From contig DATIFK010000151.1 in the NCBI GenBank assembly GCA_035455265.1, positions 1 to 20,548 of the forward strand: a stretch of 20,548 bases of DNA, given 5' to 3'. Below, piece by piece: positions 7,464 through 14,114 of this stretch (within the stretch, counting starts at the first letter, position 1; every line of letters begins with the position of its first letter). The DNA is from MGOM01 sp035455265. Lineage in GTDB: Bacteria > Chloroflexota > Anaerolineae > Anaerolineales > E44-bin32. Position numbers and translations under genes: made by a program. Below the pieces are notes generated by a model. That model searched no databases and was not told the origin of the DNA. It saw only the letters and a list, made by a program, of their open reading frames with translations.

Positions 7464-8573
7464 ATGATCCTCGAAGCCGCCGATCTGTATCACGTGCGCA
7501 TGCGCCTTCGATCTCCGTTCGAGACATCCTTCGGCGTCGAGCACGATCGAGACGCCATCCTCCTGCGACTCCGGGCCGACGGGGTGGAGGGATGGGGTGA
7601 ATGCGTCGCCGGCGCGTTCCCCGGCTACTCCTACGAGACGGTCGGGACCGCCTGGCATGTGCTCGAAGCCTTCTTCCTTCCGGCCGTGCTGGGACGCGAG
7701 TTCGCCGCCGTCGAGGACGTCACCCGGAACCTCGAGGTCTATCGCGGGCACCCCCTGGCGCGCGCCGGCCTGGAGCTGGCTGTGTGGGACGTCGTCGGCC
7801 GCTCTCAAGGCCGCCCGCTGGCTTCGCTGCTTGGCGGCGAGCGGAAGACGGTGCCCGTCGGCGTGTCCGTCGGATTGCAGGCCGACACGGAGGCACTTCT
7901 TTCGGCGGTCGAAGGCTACCTGGCCGACGGCTACCGCCGCGTCAAGTTGAAGATCAAGCCGGGCCGCGATCTCGACGTGGTTCGGCCGGTAAGATCCGCT
8001 CATCCCGACCTGGCCCTGCAAGTCGATGCCAACTCGGCGTACTCGCTGGACGACCGGGCTGTCTTTCGCGCGATGGACTCGCTGGGGCTTCTGCTGATCG
8101 AGCAGCCTCTGGCCGAAGACGATCTCCTGGACCATGCCTCTTTGCAGGCCGATCTTCAAACGCCGCTCTGCCTGGACGAGAGCATTCTCTCGGTGCGGCA
8201 TGCGCGCCAGGCCCTCGAATGCGGAGCCTGCCGAGTCATCAACATCAAGCCGGCGCGCCTGGGAGGGTTGAGCGAGGCCGTGCGCGTCCACGATCTGTGC
8301 CGCGCCCGCGGCATCCCGGTATGGTGCGGCGGCATGTTGGAGACCGGGATCGGCCGCGCCTCCAACCTGGCCCTGGCTTCCTTGCCGGGGTTCACCCTGC
8401 CCGGCGACATCTCGGCCTCCGATCGCTACTACGCCGACGACATCGCCTGGCCGCGTTTCACTCTGAATGCGGACAGCACCATCGACGTCCCCCGGGAACC
8501 GGGACTCGGAGTCGAGGTGGACGAAGGGGCCCTGCGCAAGGTGACGGTGCGCGCACAAGCGTTCAAGGCCTGA
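7464..8573 (+). CDS. menC: N-succinylamino acid racemase / o-succinylbenzoate synthase
   Basis: A 369-residue enolase-superfamily enzyme of the NSAR/OSBS subgroup. The catalytic lysine pair is in place: KLK at 161-163 and K262 (NIKPARLGG). The metal ligands are D188 (VDANSAY), E213 (IEQPL) and D238 (CLDES), matching residue spacing in characterised NSARs almost exactly. Members of this group racemise N-acyl amino acids, make o-succinylbenzoate for menaquinone, or do both. No other men gene is visible here, while a GNAT acyltransferase sits two bases upstream, an arrangement known from the pathway converting D- to L-amino acids via N-succinyl intermediates. NSAR function is therefore favoured over OSBS. 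The desuccinylase is not in the window. Confidence 0.9.
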   Translation: MILEAADLYHVRMRLRSPFETSFGVEHDRDAILLRLRADGVEGWGECVAGAFPGYSYETVGTAWHVLEAFFLPAVLGREFAAVEDVTRNLEVYRGHPLARAGLELAVWDVVGRSQGRPLASLLGGERKTVPVGVSVGLQADTEALLSAVEGYLADGYRRVKLKIKPGRDLDVVRPVRSAHPDLALQVDANSAYSLDDRAVFRAMDSLGLLLIEQPLAEDDLLDHASLQADLQTPLCLDESILSVRHARQALECGACRVINIKPARLGGLSEAVRVHDLCRARGIPVWCGGMLETGIGRASNLALASLPGFTLPGDISASDRYYADDIAWPRFTLNADSTIDVPREPGLGVEVDEGALRKVTVRAQAFKA

Positions 8574-8596
8574 TGCGCTGATTTCGTTCCCCCGCG

Positions 8597-8616
8597 CCGC
8601 GGCACGCCTGCCGCGG
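8597..8616. terminator. Hairpin in the convergent gap after the racemase
   Basis: CCGCGGCA and TGCCGCGG form a perfect 8-bp stem around a CGCC loop, between the converging racemase and EamA genes. There is no T-run, so it may be a weak or factor-assisted terminator. Confidence 0.45.
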
Positions 8617-8650
8617 TCCCATGAAGTTCCTGTCGAAGACGAGACCGATC

Positions 8651-9562
8651 CTAAGACCTCGGCGTTTGGGAGAGGGCACCCAGCCAGACTCCCGCGAGCA
8701 CTACAGCGCCGCCCACGAGGAAATGAGGCGTGACCATCTCCTTGGCGAGCCAGGCGGCGATGATGGTCGTCGCGACTGGAAAGAGCAGGAAAGAGTAGGA
8801 CGTGGCCGAGGCGGTCCAGCGAGCGAGGATGAAGAGATACAGGTAGAAAAGGACCACAGAGCCAACCGTCGCGAGGTAGACGAAGGCAGCCCAAGTCGCG
8901 GCCTTCGATGGGAGACCCCATCTCTCGCCCGCAAGAAGAGAAACAACCGTGAGAAGGGCGGCTCCCGTCGTGAAGGCGACGGCGTTGGTCGCCACGGGAT
9001 CGCTCTTGGGAAAGATCTTGAAAAGGACGGAGCCTTCGGCGATGCAGACGGCCCCGGCCACCAGAGCCAGGAGTGCCGGAAGCGGCACGGCATTCACGGG
9101 ATCGAGGCCGGCGGCGATGACGATCCCCGCCAGGGAGATCAGGGCGCCCGCCAAAGCGCGTGGCTGGAACCGTTCGAGGCCGTGGGCCAGGGCCAAGAAC
9201 ATCGTCAGCAGCGGGCCCAGAGCCAGCACGATCATCGCCAGGCCGGCGTGAACGTGAAGCAGGGCCCAATACAGGAAGGCGTAGCTGCCCCCGACCGCTA
9301 GAGAACCGTACAGGATGTGGCCGGCCAAGGCGCGCCCCTTGGGCACGGAGATGCCACGCCCGACCAGGATGATCCAGAAGAGAACGGCCGCGGTGGCGAA
9401 GCGCATGGCCGCGCCCCAGAACGGGGGCAGTTCGACGTTGCTGAAGCGAACCGCCACGGCATTGCTGCCCCCGATGATGACCGCCAGGGTGAAGAAGACT
9501 AGCGTTACTCCTTCGACCCGACTTCTACCTCGCGCTTTGGGGGCCAGGGTTGTTTCCGTCAC
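8651..9562 (-). CDS. EamA/DMT-family permease
   Basis: A 303-residue integral membrane protein with about ten hydrophobic helices arranged as two EamA repeats (roughly 18-145 and 160-298). The family hallmark of a conserved Trp/aromatic loop after the second helix (PPFWGAAMRF) and YWALLHVHAGLAMIVLALGPLLT in the first repeat is clear; LARWTASATSYSFLLFPVATTIIAAWLAKE is the matching end of the second repeat. These permeases export or import small metabolites such as amino acids or nucleotides; the substrate cannot be predicted. The start is GTG, supported by GGAGG six bases upstream. It lies 125 bases downstream of the VTT gene and may be read from the same transcript. Confidence 0.9.
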   Translation of the reverse strand: MTETTLAPKARGRSRVEGVTLVFFTLAVIIGGSNAVAVRFSNVELPPFWGAAMRFATAAVLFWIILVGRGISVPKGRALAGHILYGSLAVGGSYAFLYWALLHVHAGLAMIVLALGPLLTMFLALAHGLERFQPRALAGALISLAGIVIAAGLDPVNAVPLPALLALVAGAVCIAEGSVLFKIFPKSDPVATNAVAFTTGAALLTVVSLLAGERWGLPSKAATWAAFVYLATVGSVVLFYLYLFILARWTASATSYSFLLFPVATTIIAAWLAKEMVTPHFLVGGAVVLAGVWLGALSQTPRS

Positions 9563-9687
9563 GGCCTACCTCCAATGGAGGGAGCATGCATCCGACCCGG
9601 ATGATGTCCCTAGACGGACAGGCTGATCGATCTTGCGCTTGTGGGTTGAGGGGAGAGAGATGGCGAGGCGCGGTTCTCGGCAGCCTG

Positions 9688-10248
9688 CTAGCGCAAAAGC
9701 CCCTCCAACCAGGTGACCGACGCCGCCCCGGCATAGGCGAACGCCAGCATCTTGAGCACCTTGCCGACCCAGGTGGCGGCGAGGAATGTCGTGAATCGCA
9801 TGCGCAGCAAACCGGCCGAGGCGCCTGCGATGTCGAAGAAGGGATTGGGGACGAAGGCCAGCGCCACGATCGCCCACGCGCCGTAGGAAGCCGTCCACTG
9901 GTGAAGCCGCGCGTAGAAAGGGGAGCCCGACGCCAGGCCCTGGCCGCTGTAACCGGCAAGGTAGCCCGTGATCTCCCCCAACGCGGCGCCGGTGCCGGCG
10001 ACCAGCGCCACCAGGGGTGGAGGCAGCAAGGCGCCCATGGCAAACGTGAAGGCCACGCCCGGTGCCGGCAGGATGACGGTCGCGTTCGACAGCAGCGAGA
10101 GCAGGAAGATCCCCGGGTAGCCGTAGGCCCGCAGCCGCTCGGTCTCGCCGCGTAGCGAGAAGACGAACGCCGTGATGGCGATCGAGGCGGCCAGGGCCGC
10201 CACCCGAAGGGCCGTCAGGCGCTGGCGCGAAGCCCCGACCGAGGTCAC
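9688..10248 (-). CDS. VTT/DedA-like (SNARE-associated) membrane protein
   Basis: A membrane protein of about 186 residues with the VTT-domain signature: an N-terminal helix, GYPGIFLLSLLSNATVILPAPG, a re-entrant glycine-rich stretch GTGAALGEITGYLAGYSGQG, and FVPNPFFDIAGASAGLLRM. DedA/VTT proteins include polyprenyl-phosphate and phospholipid flippases. The start is uncertain: the GTG at 10246-10248 overlaps the cyclophilin stop (GTGA), but the GGAGG before it is only one base away; a GTG about 15 codons later (VAALAAS) is the alternative. It is third in the udk-cyclophilin-VTT unit. Confidence 0.82.
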   Translation of the reverse strand: MTSVGASRQRLTALRVAALAASIAITAFVFSLRGETERLRAYGYPGIFLLSLLSNATVILPAPGVAFTFAMGALLPPPLVALVAGTGAALGEITGYLAGYSGQGLASGSPFYARLHQWTASYGAWAIVALAFVPNPFFDIAGASAGLLRMRFTTFLAATWVGKVLKMLAFAYAGAASVTWLEGLLR

Positions 10249-10757
10249 GCCTCCAGAATCTCGATCGTCTGGATGTGGACGGCGGGCGCCTTGACGTTCG
10301 CCGGGTCGCGCGGCGGGATCTTCATCAGCACGTCCATCCCCTCGACAACCTTGCCGAAGACCGAGTGCTTGTTGTCGAGCCATGGGGTGGCGACGTGGGT
10401 GATGAAGAACTGGGAACCGTTGGTGTTGGGCCCGGCGTTCGCCATCGAGAGGATGCCCGGACCGCTGTGGCGTAGCGACGGGTGGAACTCATCCTGGAAG
10501 GAGTAGCCCGGGCCGCCGGTGCCGGTGCCGTTGGGATCGCCCGTCTGGGCCATGAAATTGGCGATCACCCGATGGAAGATGACTCCGTCGTAAAAGCCTT
10601 CCTTCGCCAGGAAGACGAAGTTGTTGACGGTGTTCGGCGCCTTGTCGGCGTGGAGCTGCACGACGATGTCGCCCAGGTCGGTGCGGATTCGGGCGCGGTA
10701 CGACTTACCCAGGGTGATGGCCAGCGCGGGCGGTTTGGCGTACTGTTTGGGGGGCAC
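10245..10757 (-). CDS. Cyclophilin-type peptidyl-prolyl cis-trans isomerase
   Basis: A 170-residue single-domain cyclophilin without signal peptide or membrane segment, hence cytoplasmic. Active-site residues are visible: R63 (FHRV), F68/Q71 (FMAQTGD), F117-F118 (GSQFFIT), W126 (the cyclosporin-contact Trp) and H131 (NKHSVFG). It catalyses proline isomerisation during protein folding. The GTG start at 10755-10757 is supported by GAGGAGG four to five bases upstream; this ribosome site overlaps the udk stop codon, so the two genes are translationally close. It overlaps the VTT gene by four bases. Confidence 0.93.
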   Translation of the reverse strand: MPPKQYAKPPALAITLGKSYRARIRTDLGDIVVQLHADKAPNTVNNFVFLAKEGFYDGVIFHRVIANFMAQTGDPNGTGTGGPGYSFQDEFHPSLRHSGPGILSMANAGPNTNGSQFFITHVATPWLDNKHSVFGKVVEGMDVLMKIPPRDPANVKAPAVHIQTIEILEA

Positions 10758-10766
10758 GGTTCCTCC

Positions 10767-11399
10767 TCAGCGGGTGAACAGCAGCGATTGGATCCGGGCG
10801 ACGACCATGTCCATCGCCACGGTGTTGAGCCCGCCCTCGGGGATGATGACGTCGGCGTAGCGTTTGGAGGGCTCGACGAACTCCAGGTGCATCGGGCGCA
10901 CCGTGGTCTGATACTGCTGGATGACCGAGGCCGCCGTCCGGCCGCGCTCTTCGATGTCGCGCGTCAGGCGGCGGATGAAGCGGATATCGGCGTCGGTGTC
11001 GACGAAGATCTTGACATCGAACAGGGCGCGCAGGGCCGGCTCGGCGAACACCAGGATGCCTTCGACCAGGATGACCGGCTGAGGTTCGAGGTGCCTCGTC
11101 AGCGCCGTGCGGGCGTGGACGGTGAAGTCGTAGACGGGGATGTCCACCGCCTGCCAGGATCGCAGCGCCTGGAGGTGCCGGACGAGCAGATCGGTCTCGA
11201 GCGACTCGGGATGATCGAAGTTGATCAGGTCGCGCTGCGAACGAGGCAGATCTTCCAGATCGCGATAGTACGCGTCGTGAGGTAGAAAGGCGATGCGGTC
11301 GGCTCCCACCCGATTCAAGATGACTTCCGCCACCGTCGTCTTGCCGGATCCGGTTCCGCCGGCGATGCCAATGACGATCGGGGTGGGGCGCTCGCGCAT
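10767..11399 (-). CDS. udk: Uridine kinase
   Basis: A 210-residue P-loop kinase with GGTGSGKTT (residues 14-22), DAYYRDL, NFDHPES, PVYDFTVHART and EGILVF, the ordered signature of uridine/cytidine kinase. It phosphorylates uridine or cytidine to the monophosphate with ATP or GTP in pyrimidine salvage. ATG 11399 is chosen over a GTG five codons upstream because that GTG overlaps the -10 box. The mRNA appears leaderless. It heads a tight minus-strand unit, with cyclophilin nine bases downstream. Confidence 0.95.
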   Translation of the reverse strand: MRERPTPIVIGIAGGTGSGKTTVAEVILNRVGADRIAFLPHDAYYRDLEDLPRSQRDLINFDHPESLETDLLVRHLQALRSWQAVDIPVYDFTVHARTALTRHLEPQPVILVEGILVFAEPALRALFDVKIFVDTDADIRFIRRLTRDIEERGRTAASVIQQYQTTVRPMHLEFVEPSKRYADVIIPEGGLNTVAMDMVVARIQSLLFTR

Positions 11400-11405
11400 G
11401 CCGCG

Positions 11406-11411
11406 ATTGTA
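11406..11411 (-). promoter_or_regulatory. -10 box of udk, likely leaderless start
   Basis: The minus strand reads TACAAT with six bases before the udk ATG, so the transcript would start at or next to the start codon. No -35 is visible; the upstream sequence is a heptamer array. Confidence 0.5.
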
Positions 11412-11418
11412 CACGAAG

Positions 11419-11488
11419 CTGTCAGCTATCAGTTGTCAGTCGTCAGTCATTAGTCATCGGTGATCCTGCATCCGATGTCGTTCATCGG
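11419..11488 (+). repeat. Heptamer array 1, TCAG type
   Basis: Ten units in strict 7-base phase: CTGTCAG, CTATCAG, TTGTCAG, TCGTCAG, TCATTAG, TCATCGG and more diverged units. It lies upstream of udk. Confidence 0.75.
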
Positions 11489-11534
11489 TTTCTTCGGTCG
11501 CGCGTTTGGAAGCCGCGGTCGGGGCACGGCCAGG

Positions 11535-11597
11535 CTCGACTGGAAACCGGGGGCCGGGACTTGGCGACTGGAGGCTGGCGGCTGGAAGCTGCAGGCT
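11535..11597 (+). repeat. Heptamer array 2, GG type
   Basis: Nine units in strict 7-base phase, of the form GGnnnCT: GGCGACT, GGAGGCT, GGCGGCT, GGAAGCT, GCAGGCT. It runs to the stop codon of the YbaK-type gene. Confidence 0.72.
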
Positions 11598-12078
11598 AAG
11601 GAGACCTCGTTACAGAGACAACCTCCGCCCCGGTCATGCGCAGCAGTTCGGCGGGCGCGACCTCGAAGACCGTGTTCGGCGTACCGGCGGCGGCCCAGAT
11701 GGAAGCGTGGGCCATCAGGTCGCGGTCGATCAGCGTTCGCACAGGCACAGGGTGTCCCACCGGGGGAACGCCTCCGATGGCGAAGCCGGTGTGCTCTCGC
11801 ACGAAGTCGGCGTCGGCGCGTTCCAGCGCCTCCCCAAGCCGGCCACCCAGCGCCGCCTCGTCCACGCGGTTGGCGCCGCTGGTCAGGACCAGGATGGCTC
11901 GCTTGGTTTGGGCGGTGCGGAAGATGAGCGACTTGACGATGCGCGCCACATCGCAACCGACGGCGGCCGCGGCCTCGGCGGCGCTGCGAGTCGGGACGGT
12001 GAGTTCGAGGATCTCTCCGGCATAGCCGCTGCGGCGGAGGGCGTCGGAGACTCGTTGGGCGGCGGCGGGAAGAGGCAT
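11596..12078 (-). CDS. YbaK/ProX-type aminoacyl-tRNA deacylase
   Basis: A 160-residue protein of the YbaK/EbsC editing-domain fold. It carries the conserved lysine K49 in RIVKSLIF, LTSGANRVDE and the signature loop GGVPPVGHP at residues 102-110. Family members hydrolyse misacylated tRNAs in trans (YbaK: Cys-tRNAPro; ProXp-ala: Ala-tRNAPro; ProXp-ST: Ser/Thr-type substrates). Which substrate applies here cannot be read from sequence. The start is ATG 12078; an in-frame GTG at 12108 overlaps the tRNA gene. There is no ribosome site. The gene lies 24 bases behind tRNA-Thr(CGT) on the same strand with no terminator or promoter between, so both are probably one transcript. Confidence 0.88.
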   Translation of the reverse strand: MPLPAAAQRVSDALRRSGYAGEILELTVPTRSAAEAAAAVGCDVARIVKSLIFRTAQTKRAILVLTSGANRVDEAALGGRLGEALERADADFVREHTGFAIGGVPPVGHPVPVRTLIDRDLMAHASIWAAAGTPNTVFEVAPAELLRMTGAEVVSVTRSP

Positions 12079-12102
12079 CGTGAATCCGGGGGAAGGGAAA
12101 GG

Positions 12103-12175
12103 AGCCACCAGTGGGAATCGAACCCACGACCTGACGTTTACGAAACGCCCGCTCTGCCGGCTGAGCTATGGTGGC
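12103..12175 (-). tRNA. tRNA-Thr (anticodon CGT)
   Basis: The 73-base cloverleaf is complete on the minus strand: acceptor GCCACCA/TGGTGGC, D stem GCTC/GAGC, anticodon stem GGCGT/ACGTC with loop TTCGTAA (anticodon CGT, reading ACG), T arm GTGGG-TTCGATT-CCCAC, discriminator T. CCA is not encoded. Confidence 0.97.
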
Positions 12176-12184
12176 GCGGCGGGG

Positions 12185-12193
12185 ATTATACCA
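12185..12193 (-). promoter_or_regulatory. Extended -10 promoter of tRNA-Thr (and YbaK-type gene)
   Basis: The minus strand reads TGGTATAAT, a perfect extended -10, ending nine bases before the mature tRNA 5' end. The 5' leader would be only one or two bases. No -35 is seen. Confidence 0.7.
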
Positions 12194-12225
12194 AGCGGTG
12201 CCGAGGGAAGGGGGTTGAAGTACAT

Positions 12226-12274
12226 GGTTGGGGGTTGGAGCTTGGAGATTGGAGATTGCGGGTTGGCGGTTGAT
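12226..12274 (+). repeat. Heptamer array 3, GG type
   Basis: Seven units in 7-base phase: GGTTGGG, GGTTGGA, GCTTGGA, GATTGGA, GATTGCG, GGTTGGC, GGTTGAT. Confidence 0.75.
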
Positions 12275-12345
12275 GGGAGACTCCAGCTTCGGCGCGGACA
12301 GCGGACAAGTGATCGCGGGAGGGAAGTCATCCGCCATCCCGGCTC

Positions 12346-12387
12346 TTACTGACAACTGACAACTGATAACTGACAACTGATGACTTC
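12346..12387 (-). repeat. Heptamer array 4, TCAG type in reverse
   Basis: Units TTACTGA, CAACTGA, CAACTGA, TAACTGA, CAACTGA, TGACTTC in 7-base phase; on the minus strand these are TCAGTTG-type units, so it is inverted relative to array 1. The next in-phase heptamer is TTGTCAA, which carries the -35 of the glycosyltransferase promoter. Confidence 0.75.
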
Positions 12388-12416
12388 TTGTCAAGAACGC
12401 CTCCGCCAGAGATAAT
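12388..12416 (+). promoter_or_regulatory. Promoter of the glycosyltransferase operon
   Basis: TTGTCA (12388-12393), a 17-base spacer, then GATAAT (12411-12416). Six bases separate the -10 from the GTG start at 12423, so the mRNA is probably leaderless. Confidence 0.65.
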
Positions 12417-12422
12417 CACAGC

Positions 12423-13670
12423 GTGCGCATCGCCATGCTGTCCTATCACACCTGCCCGCTGGCAACCCTCGGCGGCAAAGACACGGGCGGGATGAACGTC
12501 TACGTGCGCGATCTGACCCTCGAACTGGGACGTCGCGGCGTGGGCGTGGATGTCTTCACGCGATCGCAGGACGAGCACGTTCCCCACGTCCTTCACGACC
12601 TGGGATTCGGCAACCGCATCGTGCACGTCCCGGCCGGACCGGAGAGTCCGATGGCGAAGGAGGCGCTAGCCGAGTACCTGCCCACATTCGTCGACTACAT
12701 CCAGGCCTTCGCCCGCACCAAACGGGAACGATATGATCTCATCCACAGCCACTATTGGCTGTCGGGGCTCGCCGCGCTCGACCTGCGGGCAGCCTGGGGG
12801 GTCCCCATCATCCAGATGTTCCACACTCTGGCGGCCATGAAGAACCGGGTGGCACGGTCGCCGGATGAGGTCGCCTCCGACTTCCGACTCGATACCGAGG
12901 GACGTCTGCTGCGACAGGCTGATCGCATTGTTGCCGCCACCCAGGCCGAGCTGGCTCAGTTCCAGTGGCTCTATCACGTCGACATCGGCCGCGTCGTCGT
13001 CATTCCTCCCGGGGTCGACACCGCTCACTTCTATCCCATCCCCGCCGATGAGGCGCACGAGTTCGTCGGTGTCCCCGAAGGCGCTCGCATGGTTCTGTTC
13101 GTCGGACGAATCGAGCCGCTCAAGGGCATTGATACGCTGCTGGAAGCCGTCGCCCTTCTCAAGCAGGAGGGTATCCCGCGCAGCGGGTCGTTGTGCCTGG
13201 CCGTTATCGGGGGCGACGCGGATGATTCCCCCGAGCGCGCCTCGCAGGAGATGGCCCGCCTCCAAGAGCTCCGCAGCCGCCTGGGAGTAGAAGACACGGT
13301 CACCTTCCTTGGCCGCAGGGATCAGGACACCCTCCAGTACTACTATTCCGCCGCCGAGATCGTGGTCGTTCCTTCCCACTACGAATCCTTCGGCCTGGTA
13401 GCCCTCGAGTCGATGGCCTGCGGTACGCCTGTCGTCGCCTCGGAAACCGGTGGGTTGGTCTTCCTCGTGCGCGATGGGGAGACCGGCTTCCACGTCCCGG
13501 CCGGCGATCCGCAGGCGCTGGCCGATCGACTGGCGCAGTTGCTGGAGGATGACGTGCTCCGCCGGCGGCTGGGCAAACAGGCGGCCGAGTACGCCAAACG
13601 CTACGCCTGGCCGTTGATCGCCGATCAGATCGTCGACCTGTATCAGACGACGGTGGGGATGCGGGCCTGA
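12423..13670 (+). CDS. GT4 glycosyltransferase, MshA / sucrose-phosphate-synthase-like
   Basis: A 415-residue GT-B fold, retaining glycosyltransferase. The N-terminal acceptor domain has LSYHTCPLATLGGKDTGGMNVYVRDL and DLIHSHYWLSG, close to MshA (inositol-phosphate N-acetylglucosaminyltransferase of mycothiol synthesis) and to bacterial sucrose-phosphate synthases. The C-terminal donor domain has VLFVGRIEPLKGIDTLLEA and the EX7E motif E321-E329 (ESFGLVALE). The GTG start is six bases after a -10 box. Acceptor identity cannot be settled: no mycothiol genes are nearby. The three genes downstream follow in the same direction with short gaps. Confidence 0.9.
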   Translation: MRIAMLSYHTCPLATLGGKDTGGMNVYVRDLTLELGRRGVGVDVFTRSQDEHVPHVLHDLGFGNRIVHVPAGPESPMAKEALAEYLPTFVDYIQAFARTKRERYDLIHSHYWLSGLAALDLRAAWGVPIIQMFHTLAAMKNRVARSPDEVASDFRLDTEGRLLRQADRIVAATQAELAQFQWLYHVDIGRVVVIPPGVDTAHFYPIPADEAHEFVGVPEGARMVLFVGRIEPLKGIDTLLEAVALLKQEGIPRSGSLCLAVIGGDADDSPERASQEMARLQELRSRLGVEDTVTFLGRRDQDTLQYYYSAAEIVVVPSHYESFGLVALESMACGTPVVASETGGLVFLVRDGETGFHVPAGDPQALADRLAQLLEDDVLRRRLGKQAAEYAKRYAWPLIADQIVDLYQTTVGMRA

Positions 13671-13673
13671 TCG

Positions 13674-14084
13674 ATGGCCAAGGCCCGACGGGAGACTTCG
13701 CCGGGGGCTTCGCGCCCGGCCCCATCGGTAGCCGCCCGGAGAAGGTTGTCGAAGGAGGGGAACCTTTGGCTGGCGACGGTGCGGCCCAACGGCGCGGCCC
13801 ATCTGGTTCCCGTCTGGTTCACCTATGTGGCCGGGGAACTGTACGTGTGCACGGAACGGCGAACGGTGAAGGTCCGCAACATCGAGGCGCATCCGAACGT
13901 GGCCGCCGCGTTGGAAGGTGGGGACCGTCCGGTCATTGCCTTCGGACAGGCGCGCCTCGTTGCGCGCCCGTGGCCCGCGGAAACGGTGCAGGCTTTTCGC
14001 CGCAAGTATGATTGGGACATCGGCCAGGAGGGCCCGTCGGTGTGCCTGTTGGCGATCGAGCCCTCGCGCTGGTTGGAGTGGTGA
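13674..14084 (+). CDS. Pyridoxamine-5'-phosphate-oxidase-like FMN split-barrel protein
   Basis: A 136-residue protein starting three bases after the glycosyltransferase stop. After a 25-residue basic leader, LSKEGNLWLATVRPNGAAHLVPVWFTYVAGELYVCTE is the standard opening of the split-barrel flavin-binding family, followed by VRNIEAHPNVAAALEGGDRPVIAFGQARLV. Small members of this family bind FMN or F420 and reduce or bind diverse substrates; a few bind haem. The N-terminal leader may be non-native, and a start near residue 19 (GTAG) is possible. No ribosome site decides it. Substrate and cofactor are unknown. Confidence 0.82.
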   Translation: MAKARRETSPGASRPAPSVAARRRLSKEGNLWLATVRPNGAAHLVPVWFTYVAGELYVCTERRTVKVRNIEAHPNVAAALEGGDRPVIAFGQARLVARPWPAETVQAFRRKYDWDIGQEGPSVCLLAIEPSRWLEW

Positions 14085-14114
14085 CGTGGAATTCGTGAAG
14101 AGGGATGGGACGCG

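Noticed and set aside
7458..9269. A 603-codon minus-strand open frame
   Set aside because: It overlaps the racemase gene in antisense and part of the EamA gene in another frame; no recognisable motifs.
11419..12387. Inverted TCAG-type arrays flanking the tRNA/YbaK module considered as terminal inverted repeats of a mobile element
   Set aside because: No transposase, no target duplication, and the same arrays occur at a third locus without a partner. Kept only as a repeat observation.
11450..12394. A 314-codon minus-strand open frame across the tRNA and repeats
   Set aside because: It runs through a tRNA gene, a promoter and two heptamer arrays; the YbaK-type gene in another frame explains the coding part.
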